Assembly: GCA_038562375.1 (NCBI GenBank)
Contig: JBCFAY010000015.1
Span: 1-64,000, forward strand
Source of the DNA: JBCFAY01 sp038562375
Lineage (GTDB): Bacteria; Bacillota; Clostridia; Christensenellales; CAG-138
Direction: 5' to 3'
Length of the DNA: 64,000 nucleotides
Position 1 is the first letter of the stretch. Each line of letters starts with the position of its first letter. Shown piece by piece: positions 43,348 to 50,665 of the stretch. The notes beneath the pieces were generated by a model. It was not told the origin of the DNA, ran no database searches, and was given only the letters and a program-made list of their open reading frames with translations. A program made the translations under genes and the position numbers.

Positions 43348-44214
43348 CTAGTAGGTGTACTTAACGCGATAGTTCGATTCGTCGGCGATAAACTTCATGA
43401 TCTTGCTGCTGCTGTCGCAGTAGGAAGCGAATGTCGGATCCATCAGGACCCATTGGTTGCCGTCGAACAGGATGACCTTCTTGACCCAGCCGCTCTCCTC
43501 GGTGTAGACCTCGTTCCACGCGTGATAGAGGCTGTTGGGAGCGACATAGCCCATGACGAGCTTTGTCGGCACGCCCTGGGAGCGCAGCATCGCCGCAAGC
43601 ATCGATGCGTAGTCGAAGCAGATGCCTTTCTTGCTCGCATAGATGACATCGAGATTCGGGACATAGCCGGATTTGACGGTCGCGGCTTTTTCCTTATCGT
43701 AGTTGAGTAGATCGATCACGTAAGCGTAGATGACGTTGACCTTTTCGGTATCGGTCTTGCACTTGTGCACCAGCTTTTCGGCTTTTTGCACGACCTTGGT
43801 CGTGGTATCGTAATCGATGAACTGGCTCGGCATAAGATAAGGCGCGAACTCGTCCGAAAGCGCGACGTTGAGCACCGTGCTGAAGATCGCCGAATATGTG
43901 GAACCCGTGACGTTGCCGTAAACCGTCACCGTATACTGCCCGCTGCCCATGTTGAGCGGGTAGGATTCAAACTCGCCGTTCGGGGTGAGATTGTAGTTGT
44001 AGGTAGAGGATTTGACGATCTGCACTTTTATGCGCCTGTTGGAACTGTCCTGATAGGCGACTTTAACGGTTCCGCCGGCGGCGTTGGTCGCGTCGATGGT
44101 CACCCCGGAGCCCGAATATACTTCTTGTGCGTATGCGTGCGCCGGGAAAACCGCGCCGATTAAAAAAGCCGCTGCAAAGAATAAGAGTGCAACGGAAACG
44201 GTTTTTTTCTTCAT
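43348..44214 (-). CDS. Secreted transglutaminase-like protein
   Basis: A 288-residue exported protein. Signal peptide 1-29 (ends AHAYAQ). An N-terminal beta domain (~30-125) precedes a transglutaminase-like cysteine domain (~140-285). The likely triad is Cys in KKGICFDYASMLAAMLR, His in SLYHAWNEV and Asp in VLMDPTF. Such domains hydrolyse or cross-link peptide bonds. As first gene of the pilus-like operon it may process or cross-link its products; this is inference. RBS GAGGGA. Confidence 0.88.
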   Translation of the reverse strand: MKKKTVSVALLFFAAAFLIGAVFPAHAYAQEVYSGSGVTIDATNAAGGTVKVAYQDSSNRRIKVQIVKSSTYNYNLTPNGEFESYPLNMGSGQYTVTVYGNVTGSTYSAIFSTVLNVALSDEFAPYLMPSQFIDYDTTTKVVQKAEKLVHKCKTDTEKVNVIYAYVIDLLNYDKEKAATVKSGYVPNLDVIYASKKGICFDYASMLAAMLRSQGVPTKLVMGYVAPNSLYHAWNEVYTEESGWVKKVILFDGNQWVLMDPTFASYCDSSSKIMKFIADESNYRVKYTY

Positions 44215-44389
44215 GACGGATTCCCTCTTTCTGCGGTTGATGATAGCGGCAAAGCGTTACCATAGATATACCCGCGGCAACAGGGAAGTAACAGAAAATT
44301 ATAGTTTTACAGATTAATATATTGGATGTGACTATACCTGCGACCGGCGCAGGAGGAAACCGGCCTGCGCATTGTATTTAGTTGTGCGG
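44215..44389. other. Spacer between the transglutaminase gene and the regulator-linked short gene
   Basis: On the minus strand CTGTTAC and CTGTTGC lie 11 bp apart (44276-44293), upstream of a weak TATATC. A GCGCAGG/CCTGCGC pair (44347-44370) may end the short gene. Confidence 0.35.
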
Positions 44390-44884
44390 CTATGCTTCCG
44401 GCGTAAGATTCGGAGCGTCATCCCAGGAGATCACCTCTACCACGGTGTCGGTTGCGATCGCGCTGTCCATCAATTTCAAAAGCTCAAGGAGACTGCGAAA
44501 CGGCAGCGTCTTACCCTGGTTGAGCCAGCTGACGGTCCCCTGCCAGGATGCGTTCTGCTGAAAGAGCACATTTACTACAAACGTCGCTTTTTGGTTATTG
44601 CCCAATAACTTATCCATATTCTCCGATCGCTCCATTGCGCTCAAAATTCTGACTTCGGTCGGATTGGGGCCAAAACGCCTCAATCTCATCGTAGGCTGAG
44701 GACAGTTTAACGCATGGTACAGCGAGTCCAACACCGTTAACATTTCGGCAGCGGTACGAAACGGCACAGACTTATCGTAGAACATACTGTAAGCCATTCC
44801 GGAAAAATCCGCCCTGTTGTGTGCATCCAGAGCCAGGATGACACTGGTGGCGCGATTGGAGATCACTTCTTTTTGGTTTCGCAA
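44390..44884 (-). CDS. Short BTAD-linked protein with two related halves
   Basis: A 164-residue protein with no signal peptide. The second half (NQKATFVVNVLFQQNASWQ, GTVSWLNQGKTLPFRSLLELLKLMDSAI) is a compact motif I recall from short Clostridia proteins beside BTAD regulators. The first half (NRADFSGMAYSMFYDKSVPFRTAAEMLTVLDSLYHAL) is a divergent copy without the WQG core. The start is uncertain: TTG 44884 and GTG 44866 are both in frame, and neither has a strong RBS. A SARP-like operator sits directly upstream. It could be a cofactor or anti-regulator of the BTAD protein; this is inference. Confidence 0.75.
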   Translation of the reverse strand: MRNQKEVISNRATSVILALDAHNRADFSGMAYSMFYDKSVPFRTAAEMLTVLDSLYHALNCPQPTMRLRRFGPNPTEVRILSAMERSENMDKLLGNNQKATFVVNVLFQQNASWQGTVSWLNQGKTLPFRSLLELLKLMDSAIATDTVVEVISWDDAPNLTPEA

Positions 44885-44905
44885 TCACAACACCGCCTGT
44901 CTTAT

Positions 44906-44937
44906 AGTATACGCGACGCGGTCACAAATCGGTCACA
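44906..44937 (-). promoter_or_regulatory. SARP-like operator/promoter of the short BTAD-linked gene
   Basis: On the minus strand TGTGACC (44937-44931), 4 bp, TGTGACC (44926-44920), 8 bp, TATACT (44911-44906). The two heptamers are identical and have the same 11-bp period and 8-bp gap as the operators at 478 and 2797. Confidence 0.7.
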
Positions 44938-45000
44938 GCAACAAAGATTGTATGGGACCATGTGTAAACAAATGGCTGAAAAGATGCGAAAAAGTACAGA

Positions 45001-46230
45001 TTATGTTACAGGGACGACGGGGCAGTGCGTCGTGTGGACTTTGACCGTGGGGAGCCTGTATTCCTGGGAAAACCGGGCCAGGACGCGCTTTAACACCATG
45101 TCGCAGTTTTCGCTGGTCAGATAGGAAAGCAGCAGAATATACTGCGTAGGCGAAAAGCGTGTGACGATATCGCTCTTTCTCAGCGAGCCGCAAATGACCG
45201 TTTTGAGCGTGTCCATCGCCGCGGTAAGGATATTGGTGCTGGGAACCGCGCCGTTATAGTCGCTTATCGTAAGCAGTACGACGAATATCGATTGGCCCGA
45301 GCGCGCGATCATGCAGCTTTGCGAGCAGTAGATGCTCTTAAAGGTCTCATAGTCGCAATAGAACGCACCCTTATGCTTTGCGGTGCTGCGCAGGTTCTCC
45401 TCGATGACGCTTAGATCCGCTTCCACATGGCTTACGGATTTCGCGATCTGGTTATAGAGCTTCGTGATTTCGGACGAGACCTTGATGCCGAGGTCGTTGT
45501 AGAACATATTGGTCACGCGGTAGTAATGGTCAAGCGCGGCGGTATGGCGGTTGGCGCTTGCAAGCGCCTGGATGAGCAGCCCGTGGAGGTGTTCCTCGTA
45601 CGGTTCGAGCGCGATGGCTTTTTCGCAGATGGAGATGACCTGCTCAAACTGCTCGCGCTCAAAGAGCAGCGCGGCGGCGGCGTCGACCGCCTGGAGGAAC
45701 ATGTAATGGTAGTATGTGCGCAACGGCACCACCCATTGCTCGCGCGTCGAGCGCGGGAGCAACATGCCTACGTACAGGCCGATCGCCTCGTTTAGAAGCG
45801 CGCTCTTTTCCTCCGACGTGATGCCCTGCTGCGAAGAGCGTTTGACCGCGCTTTCGAACGCCTCGGTATCGAGTATGCAGCCGATATGGGAGTTCCAGGA
45901 GTATGAGCCGCGGTGGTACACAATGAAAGGGCGATCTTCGTCGGGGAAGGCGCTCGCAAGAAGCGTGCGCAGCCGATAGGCAAGGTTTTTGAGCGCGTTG
46001 GAAGGATTGTCGCTCTGCTCGTCCGGCCAGAGCACCTCGATAAGCGTGGATTGGGATACGCTTTCTTTTCGATGCACCAGGAGGTACTCAAAAAAGTTCC
46101 ATACCTGCTGCATTCTTCCGAAATTGCTCTCGAGTACGGCGTCGTTGCAGCGGATGGAGAAATTACCAAACATTTGGATTTGGTAGGTCTTTTCCAAAGC
46201 AGGAATGGGAATCACCCCTCTTTTTTTCAA
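45001..46230 (-). CDS. SARP/BTAD-type transcriptional regulator with degenerate GGDEF-like C-terminus
   Basis: A 409-residue regulator. An OmpR-type winged helix (~15-110) has YQIQMFGNFSIRCND, RKESVSQSTLIEVLWPDE and NALKNLAYRLRTLL. The bacterial transcriptional activator (BTAD) TPR-like domain (~115-265) contains EALEPYEEHLHGLLIQALA-type helices and ALDHYYRVTNMFYNDLGI. Residues ~290-400 look like a GGDEF fold without its signature (SDIVTRFSPTQYILLLS where R-GGDEF is expected), so no cyclase activity is expected. The start is uncertain; TTG 46230 is used. SARP/BTAD proteins bind direct heptamer repeats, which makes this the candidate reader of the three operators in this window. Confidence 0.88.
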   Translation of the reverse strand: MKKRGVIPIPALEKTYQIQMFGNFSIRCNDAVLESNFGRMQQVWNFFEYLLVHRKESVSQSTLIEVLWPDEQSDNPSNALKNLAYRLRTLLASAFPDEDRPFIVYHRGSYSWNSHIGCILDTEAFESAVKRSSQQGITSEEKSALLNEAIGLYVGMLLPRSTREQWVVPLRTYYHYMFLQAVDAAAALLFEREQFEQVISICEKAIALEPYEEHLHGLLIQALASANRHTAALDHYYRVTNMFYNDLGIKVSSEITKLYNQIAKSVSHVEADLSVIEENLRSTAKHKGAFYCDYETFKSIYCSQSCMIARSGQSIFVVLLTISDYNGAVPSTNILTAAMDTLKTVICGSLRKSDIVTRFSPTQYILLLSYLTSENCDMVLKRVLARFSQEYRLPTVKVHTTHCPVVPVT

Positions 46231-46290
46231 AGCGATACATGCATGATACGGAAACAGGAAATATTTGTAAAAGGATACCTATTTCAGATT

Positions 46291-46319
46291 ATTATACCTT
46301 TACATTGAATAAAAGAAAA
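46291..46319 (-). promoter_or_regulatory. Possible promoter of the BTAD regulator gene
   Basis: On the minus strand TTTTCT, 17 bp and TATAAT, about 60 bases before the proposed start. The 11-bp tandem repeat at 46322-46343 lies immediately upstream of this -35. Confidence 0.4.
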
Positions 46320-46321
46320 GG

Positions 46322-46343
46322 TTTTCTGTTCATTTTCTGTTCA
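46322..46343 (+). repeat. Exact 11-bp direct repeat in a divergent promoter region
   Basis: TTTTCTGTTCA occurs twice in a row. The one-helical-turn period suggests a binding site for a protein that reads direct repeats. It lies between the BTAD gene and the lipoprotein gene. Confidence 0.55.
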
Positions 46344-46475
46344 TTTCCGTAGGAAATGTTGCCAAAGTGGGGCTGAATATTCGTATAAACGTCATTTCGG
46401 CGGGTATACTAAAGCCTGAAAGCGGCCGATGCACTTTGGCCGCAACATGCAACCTTAAGGAGGCAGGAACAAAAT

Positions 46476-46919
46476 ATGAAGAGAGTATGGTCAGTCCTGG
46501 TGGTTCTTGTGATGATCCTCTCGGTGCTGGGGGCGTGCAGCTGCACTCCGCAGGCCGGACCGTCACCATCTCCGGTAATGACTCCGCAAATCACCAGCCC
46601 CGGCGCCGCTAGCCCGGGCGTCGGCACCCCAGGCATGAACGGCGCGACGATTCCGAATTTCCTGGTTGGGACCGTTGTTCCTATCGAGGACGTACCCGCG
46701 GTTAAAAAGGCCATCGACGAAAAATATCCCGGGGCCACCATTCAATCCGTGACGCATGCGGAATATCAAGGAAAGCAGGTTTATAGCGTAACGCTGATCG
46801 ATAAGGATTCGAAGAACGTACAGGTCTATGTCGATCCGGCCGGCACGATCACGGAAGGCACGGGCGCTACGACCGGCTCACCGATGCCGACGACGGGAAC
46901 CACCACCCCTAAGAGTTGA
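46476..46919 (+). CDS. Small secreted lipoprotein with a PepSY-like domain
   Basis: A 147-residue protein. The signal peptide ends at the lipobox VLGAC (Cys ~21). A Pro/Ser/Thr/Gly-rich linker (~25-60) precedes a small domain: VPAVKKAIDEKYPGATIQSVTHAEYQGKQVYSVTLIDKDSKNVQVYVDPAGTI. This follows the PepSY pattern of small inhibitor or sensor domains. RBS AAGGAGG. It is divergent from the BTAD gene and shares its regulatory region. Confidence 0.8.
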   Translation: MKRVWSVLVVLVMILSVLGACSCTPQAGPSPSPVMTPQITSPGAASPGVGTPGMNGATIPNFLVGTVVPIEDVPAVKKAIDEKYPGATIQSVTHAEYQGKQVYSVTLIDKDSKNVQVYVDPAGTITEGTGATTGSPMPTTGTTTPKS

Positions 46920-46959
46920 TTTCAGCATTTCGGGGAGAGCAAAGCGAATAAACCGATTG

Positions 46960-46989
46960 AAAAACGCCTGCTTCGGCAGACGTTTTTTA
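46960..46989 (+). terminator. Terminator of the small lipoprotein gene
   Basis: AAAACGCCTGC / GCAGACGTTTT with a TTCG loop (one mismatch) and a T-run. Confidence 0.85.
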
Positions 46990-47034
46990 TTTTCAAAGAA
47001 TTCATCCCCAAAGCCGCTGCTTGTTGCAGCAATA

Positions 47035-47063
47035 AAAATCGCCTGTTGTTTACAGGCGATTTT
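47035..47063 (-). terminator. Terminator of rpmE
   Basis: A perfect 12-bp stem (AAAATCGCCTGT and complement) with T-runs on both strands, 17 bases after the rpmE stop. Confidence 0.85.
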
Positions 47064-47079
47064 TGATGCGCTCTTAAAA

Positions 47080-47277
47080 TCAGATGCCGTAACGCTTTTT
47101 GAAGCGATCGACGCGTCCGCCGGAATCCACCAGTTTCTGGCGACCGGTGAAAAACGGGTGGCACTTGGAGCAGATTTCGACCTTAAGCTCCTGCTTGACG
47201 GAACCGGCCTTAAACGTTTCGCCGCAAGCGCAGCGGACAACGGTCTCGCCGAAATTCGGGTGGATATTTTCCTTCAT
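47080..47277 (-). CDS. rpmE: 50S ribosomal protein L31
   Basis: A 65-residue ribosomal protein, full length. MKENIHPNFGETVVRCACGETF and EICSKCHPFFTGRQKLVDSGGRVDRF are diagnostic. CACG and CSKC make it the zinc-binding form, as opposed to the Cys-free paralogue used under zinc limitation. RBS GGAG. Confidence 0.98.
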   Translation of the reverse strand: MKENIHPNFGETVVRCACGETFKAGSVKQELKVEICSKCHPFFTGRQKLVDSGGRVDRFKKRYGI

Positions 47278-47365
47278 CTTGATAACACTCCTTCATAATG
47301 CTGAACGCAGGGCGAGTAGCCGCCCTCCTGTGGCGCGGCGGGCAAAATGCGCCCGGGCAAAGGTC

Positions 47366-47395
47366 ATTATATAACATCCCCGCATGAATGCGCAA
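47366..47395 (-). promoter_or_regulatory. Promoter of rpmE
   Basis: On the minus strand TTGCGC, 18 bp and TATAAT. The ~80-base leader contains GGGCGGCTACTCGCCC. It could be an autoregulatory L31 leader; such leaders are known, but I cannot confirm the consensus. Confidence 0.6.
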
Positions 47396-47418
47396 GAACT
47401 ATTTCTTCCTATTTTCAT

Positions 47419-47520
47419 TTTGCCGTGAAACCATTCCGTCGGGCGTTCGCTCCGTTTTTGTTAAAATCCGCTTTGCCGCGAAACCGTCTGCCGGAAGTTG
47501 CTTCGCTTTGCTAAAAACCT
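47419..47520. repeat. Two imperfect tandem copies of a 53-bp sequence
   Basis: TTTGCCGTGAAACC begins at 47419 and TTTGCCGCGAAACC at 47472. The rest of each copy is related (a GTTCGCT/GTTGCTTCGCT part and an AAAA-rich end). The sequence is non-coding and lies between the rpmE promoter and the rho terminator. Confidence 0.45.
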
Positions 47521-47597
47521 TCCGCGTACCCCAAGGCGCTTTTCTTTAAACCTTTAATAAAAGCGCGGTGGGGCGGCCTATTGCGTTTGTATCCGTA

Positions 47598-47636
47598 CAA
47601 AAAAACGTCGGTGCTTTTGGGCGCCCGACGCTTTTT
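47598..47636 (-). terminator. Terminator of rho
   Basis: On the minus strand AAAAAGCGTCGGGCGC pairs with GCACCGACGTTTTT and ends in a T-run, 8 bases after the stop. Confidence 0.8.
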
Positions 47637-47644
47637 GGCCTTTA

Positions 47645-49684
47645 TTATTTGAAGCTTCTTCCGGTGGAGTAACCGTCCTTCTCGTAAATGCTCAGCCAGC
47701 CCTTGAGTTTTTGCAGGAACTCCTCGTTGCTGGCGGTCTTGTCGAGCATGGAGATAAACTGCTCGGTCACATCCCCGGGATTTCCGCCCGCGAGCACCCT
47801 GCGCATCGAGAACACGCCCTCGAGCTCCTCCTTGGTCAGAAGCAGCTCCTCCCTGCGCGTGCCGGATTTATAGATATCGATCGCGGGGAAAATGCGTTTC
47901 TCGGAGAGCTTGCGGTCAAGATGGATTTCCATATTGCCCGTTCCCTTGAACTCCTCGAATATGATATCGTCCATGCGGCTGCCGGTTTCGATCAGCGCGG
48001 TAGCGACCACGGTCAGGCTGCCGCCGTTTTCGATGTTGCGCGCGGCGCCGAAGAAGCGCTTGGGCTTGTGGAGCGCGCCCGGATCCATACCGCCCGAGAG
48101 CGTTCTGCCGGTCGGCGGAATGGTGAGGTTATACGCGCGCGCAAGGCGCGTGATCGAGTCGAGCAGCACCACCACGTCGCGGCCGAGCTCGACAAGGCGC
48201 ATCGCGCGCTCGAGCACCATTTCGGCGACGCGGGTATGATGCTCGGGCAGCTCGTCGAACGTGGAGTAGATGACCTCGCCCTTGGTGGAACGCTGCAGGT
48301 CGGTGACCTCTTCAGGCCGCTCGTCGATGAGCAGTATGATCAGGTGCACGTCGGGATAATTGGTCGAGATGCCGTTGGCGATGTTCTTGAGCAGCGTAGT
48401 CTTACCCGCTTTGGGCGGGGAGACGATCATGCCGCGCTGCCCCTTGCCGATGGGCGCGATGAAGTCGATCAGGCGGATCGCAAGGTTCTCCTGTTTTCCG
48501 CGGCCGGGGAATTCAAGCGTGAGCCGCTCGTTCGGATAAATCGGAACAAGCTCCTCAAAAGGCTTGCGCGAAATGATGGTTTCCGGATCGCAGCCGTTCA
48601 CGGCGGTGATGTATAAAAGCGCTAAGAAACGCTCGCCTTCCTTTGAGGGGCGGGTCTTGCCGGTGACGAGGTCGCCGGTCTTGAGCCCGAAGCGGCGGAT
48701 CTGAGCGATGGAAACGTACACGTCGCGGTTGCCGGGCAGATAGTTTTCAGAGCGCAGGAAGCCGTAGCCGTCGGGGAGTATTTCGAGTACGCCCTCGGCA
48801 TCCCCGCATTCGCCGCTGGTCAAAAGCTCAGGCACCGCGGGATTGCTGGTCCCGTATTCCTTATTGTAGTAGCCTTCCTGGCGGTTGCGGTAACGCGGCT
48901 CGGCGTCCGGATCGGGATCGTAGCCGGGAACCTGCTGGGGAGACGTATAGCCGCTCTGCTGTACGGGAGGCGCGTAAGAACCTTGCTGCTGGGGCTGATA
49001 GGGCTGTTGATAGCCCTGCTGCCGCTCCTGATAGCCGCCCTGGCCCTGCTGGCGCTCGGGATAGGCGTTGTTCGCGTAGCTGCGCGGCGCATAGCCCTGC
49101 TGCGGACGTTCCCCATAGGCGTTGTTGTTGAACGTCCTCGGAACGTATCCGCCCTGCTGGCGGTCGCCGCCATAGGGCCTGCGATTATAGCCGCCCTGCT
49201 GTTGGGGCTGATAAGGCTGCTGTTGCTGCTGATAACCGCCCTGTTGATAGGGGCTCTGCGGGCGTTCGCGCACATATCCCGGCGCCACATAGGAGGGCTG
49301 CTGCGCGCCTGCCTGCGGCGGCGAAACGGGCTGCCGCATCGGGACGCGGTGGTGTGCGGGAGCGACGGGAGCGGTTTCAGGCGCGTTTTTTAATACCGAT
49401 TGCACGGGCTGCTCGATCTGCGCAGCGTTCTGATCGGCGGCCTCGGAAGGCTGCGCGGCTTCCTTTATAGGCTGATCGGCGGGCTCCGCCGCGGATTGCG
49501 CGATCGGCCCGTCGGCGCGCTGCTCAGAAGGCGCGCCCTCGGAAGCGTACTTTTTAGGATCGGCTGAGGTAATCAGGTCGATCAATTCATTTTTTCGATA
49601 TTTGGTTATCGATTTAATGCCGTGATCCTTGGCGATCTCTCTAAGATCCCCAAGGCTCTTTTGTAAGAGAGATTCTCTTGTCAA
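47645..49684 (-). CDS. rho: Transcription termination factor Rho with long low-complexity insert
   Basis: A 679-residue protein, about 260 longer than E. coli Rho. I choose the TTG at 49684 (AAAGGGG upstream); it starts TRESLLQKSLGDLREIAKDHGI, the Rho_N domain (1-45). Residues ~50-130 are Ala/Glu/Pro-rich. Residues ~130-275 are a Gln/Gly/Tyr/Pro/Asn-rich, repeat-like insert. The RNA-binding cold-shock domain (~290-370) has GVLEILPDGYGFLR. The ATPase has Walker A PPKAGKTTLL (~425), LIDERPEEVTDL and the Q/R loops in LDSITRLARAYN. An RNA-dependent helicase that ends transcription. The insert resembles the prion-forming region reported for Clostridium botulinum Rho. Confidence 0.96.
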   Translation of the reverse strand: MTRESLLQKSLGDLREIAKDHGIKSITKYRKNELIDLITSADPKKYASEGAPSEQRADGPIAQSAAEPADQPIKEAAQPSEAADQNAAQIEQPVQSVLKNAPETAPVAPAHHRVPMRQPVSPPQAGAQQPSYVAPGYVRERPQSPYQQGGYQQQQQPYQPQQQGGYNRRPYGGDRQQGGYVPRTFNNNAYGERPQQGYAPRSYANNAYPERQQGQGGYQERQQGYQQPYQPQQQGSYAPPVQQSGYTSPQQVPGYDPDPDAEPRYRNRQEGYYNKEYGTSNPAVPELLTSGECGDAEGVLEILPDGYGFLRSENYLPGNRDVYVSIAQIRRFGLKTGDLVTGKTRPSKEGERFLALLYITAVNGCDPETIISRKPFEELVPIYPNERLTLEFPGRGKQENLAIRLIDFIAPIGKGQRGMIVSPPKAGKTTLLKNIANGISTNYPDVHLIILLIDERPEEVTDLQRSTKGEVIYSTFDELPEHHTRVAEMVLERAMRLVELGRDVVVLLDSITRLARAYNLTIPPTGRTLSGGMDPGALHKPKRFFGAARNIENGGSLTVVATALIETGSRMDDIIFEEFKGTGNMEIHLDRKLSEKRIFPAIDIYKSGTRREELLLTKEELEGVFSMRRVLAGGNPGDVTEQFISMLDKTASNEEFLQKLKGWLSIYEKDGYSTGRSFK

Positions 49685-49955
49685 AACAAATGTTCCCCTT
49701 TCAAAGCGGATGTGAAGATTGAGCACGTCTGTTGTTAAAATTATGAGACGTAACTTTAGAAAATAATTGCCGATGCAATGCAAGTATACCCCGAATAAAA
49801 CGAAAACAAACACACCTAAATTTGCGGTATGCCATTCATTTGTTGAATATTGGGCATTTGTTGGGGGGCAAAATCTGACGCGAATCAGAACTCCATAATA
49901 CCTCTTCAATACTATACTATCACATGGGTTGGATGTCAATACCGACTTTTCGCCA
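49685..49955. other. Divergent rho/yabP intergenic region
   Basis: About 270 AT-rich bases. A TTGCAT-like -35 for rho can be proposed, but spacing to a -10 is not convincing. No gene is supported. Confidence 0.4.
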
Positions 49956-49985
49956 GAATTTTTCGATGACTTTCAGGCATATATA
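49956..49985 (+). promoter_or_regulatory. Candidate sigma-E (sporulation) promoter of yabPQ
   Basis: GAATTTTT, a 14-bp spacer and CATATATA resemble the sigma-E pattern (-35 like GAATATTT, -10 like CATACAAT, 14-15 bp apart). yabP and yabQ are sigma-E genes in Bacillus. The predicted start is about 35 bases before the yabP RBS-start region. Confidence 0.45.
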
Positions 49986-50033
49986 TACAAAGAAAGCCCG
50001 AGGCCGCGGGGCGGGCACAAAGGAGGGGATAAT

Positions 50034-50327
50034 ATGGCGGATCTCAGAGGGATCGAGGGCAGGGAGCGCATCCGTGCGCACACGCTGCACATGGACAACA
50101 GGGAGCTGATGAGCGTTACCGGCGTCAAGGACGTGATGAGCTTTAACGAAGAGGAGGTATTGCTTTTAACGGAGAACGGGGAACTGTGCGTCGAAGGGGA
50201 TGGGCTGCACATCACGAAGCTGAGCCTTGAGGAGGGGCACGTGGTGATCGAAGGCGAAATCTGCTCGATCGGGTATGAGGAGTCCCGTGAGGCGCGCGGA
50301 TCGCTGCTTTCGAGGATGTTCCGCTGA
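50034..50327 (+). CDS. yabP: Sporulation protein YabP
   Basis: A 97-residue protein of the YabP/YqfC family. Start at 50034 with AGGAGGGG upstream. HTLHMDNRELMSVTGVKDVMSFNEEEVLLLTENGELCVEGDGLHITKLSLEEG is the domain: a small beta sandwich acting at the forespore surface. In Bacillus YabP is needed for proper coat and cortex formation. It overlaps yabQ by one base (TGATG). Confidence 0.94.
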   Translation: MADLRGIEGRERIRAHTLHMDNRELMSVTGVKDVMSFNEEEVLLLTENGELCVEGDGLHITKLSLEEGHVVIEGEICSIGYEESREARGSLLSRMFR

Positions 50328-50665
50328 TGGCGAATACGCTTTCCGAATGGCCGGCATTTTTGGGCGCGGTATATGCGGGCGCTTGGATCGGCGTGCTCTA
50401 CGCGCTGTTTTGGCTCCTGCGGACGGCGCTGGGGAACAACAAATGGGCGGATGGTGCGCTCGATGCGCTGTTTTATTTGCTCGCGGGGCTTATAGGCGCG
50501 TTTGCGATCATACGCATCAACGGCGGCACGCCGCGCGCGTATTTGTTCCTTGGGATGGCGCTCGGGGTGGCTGCGGTATTGCGCTTTGTGGCGCGGCCGC
50601 TCAAACCGTCCGCGCAAAAAATGATCGATTGGTGCAGAAAAAAGCTGAAAAAACGGCCGATATAG
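50327..50665 (+). CDS. yabQ: Spore cortex protein YabQ
   Basis: A 112-residue membrane protein with about three helices (~8-32, ~44-66, ~70-92) and a basic cytoplasmic tail. The order yabP-yabQ-divIC is the standard Firmicute arrangement. In Bacillus YabQ is needed for cortex formation and is made in the mother cell. Sequence similarity in this family is low; the identification rests largely on context. Confidence 0.87.
   Translation: MANTLSEWPAFLGAVYAGAWIGVLYALFWLLRTALGNNKWADGALDALFYLLAGLIGAFAIIRINGGTPRAYLFLGMALGVAAVLRFVARPLKPSAQKMIDWCRKKLKKRPI

Noticed and set aside
44328..44346. TGTGACT and TGCGACC on the plus strand
   Set aside because: Spacing is 12 bp, there is no -10 at the right distance, and no plus-strand gene follows.
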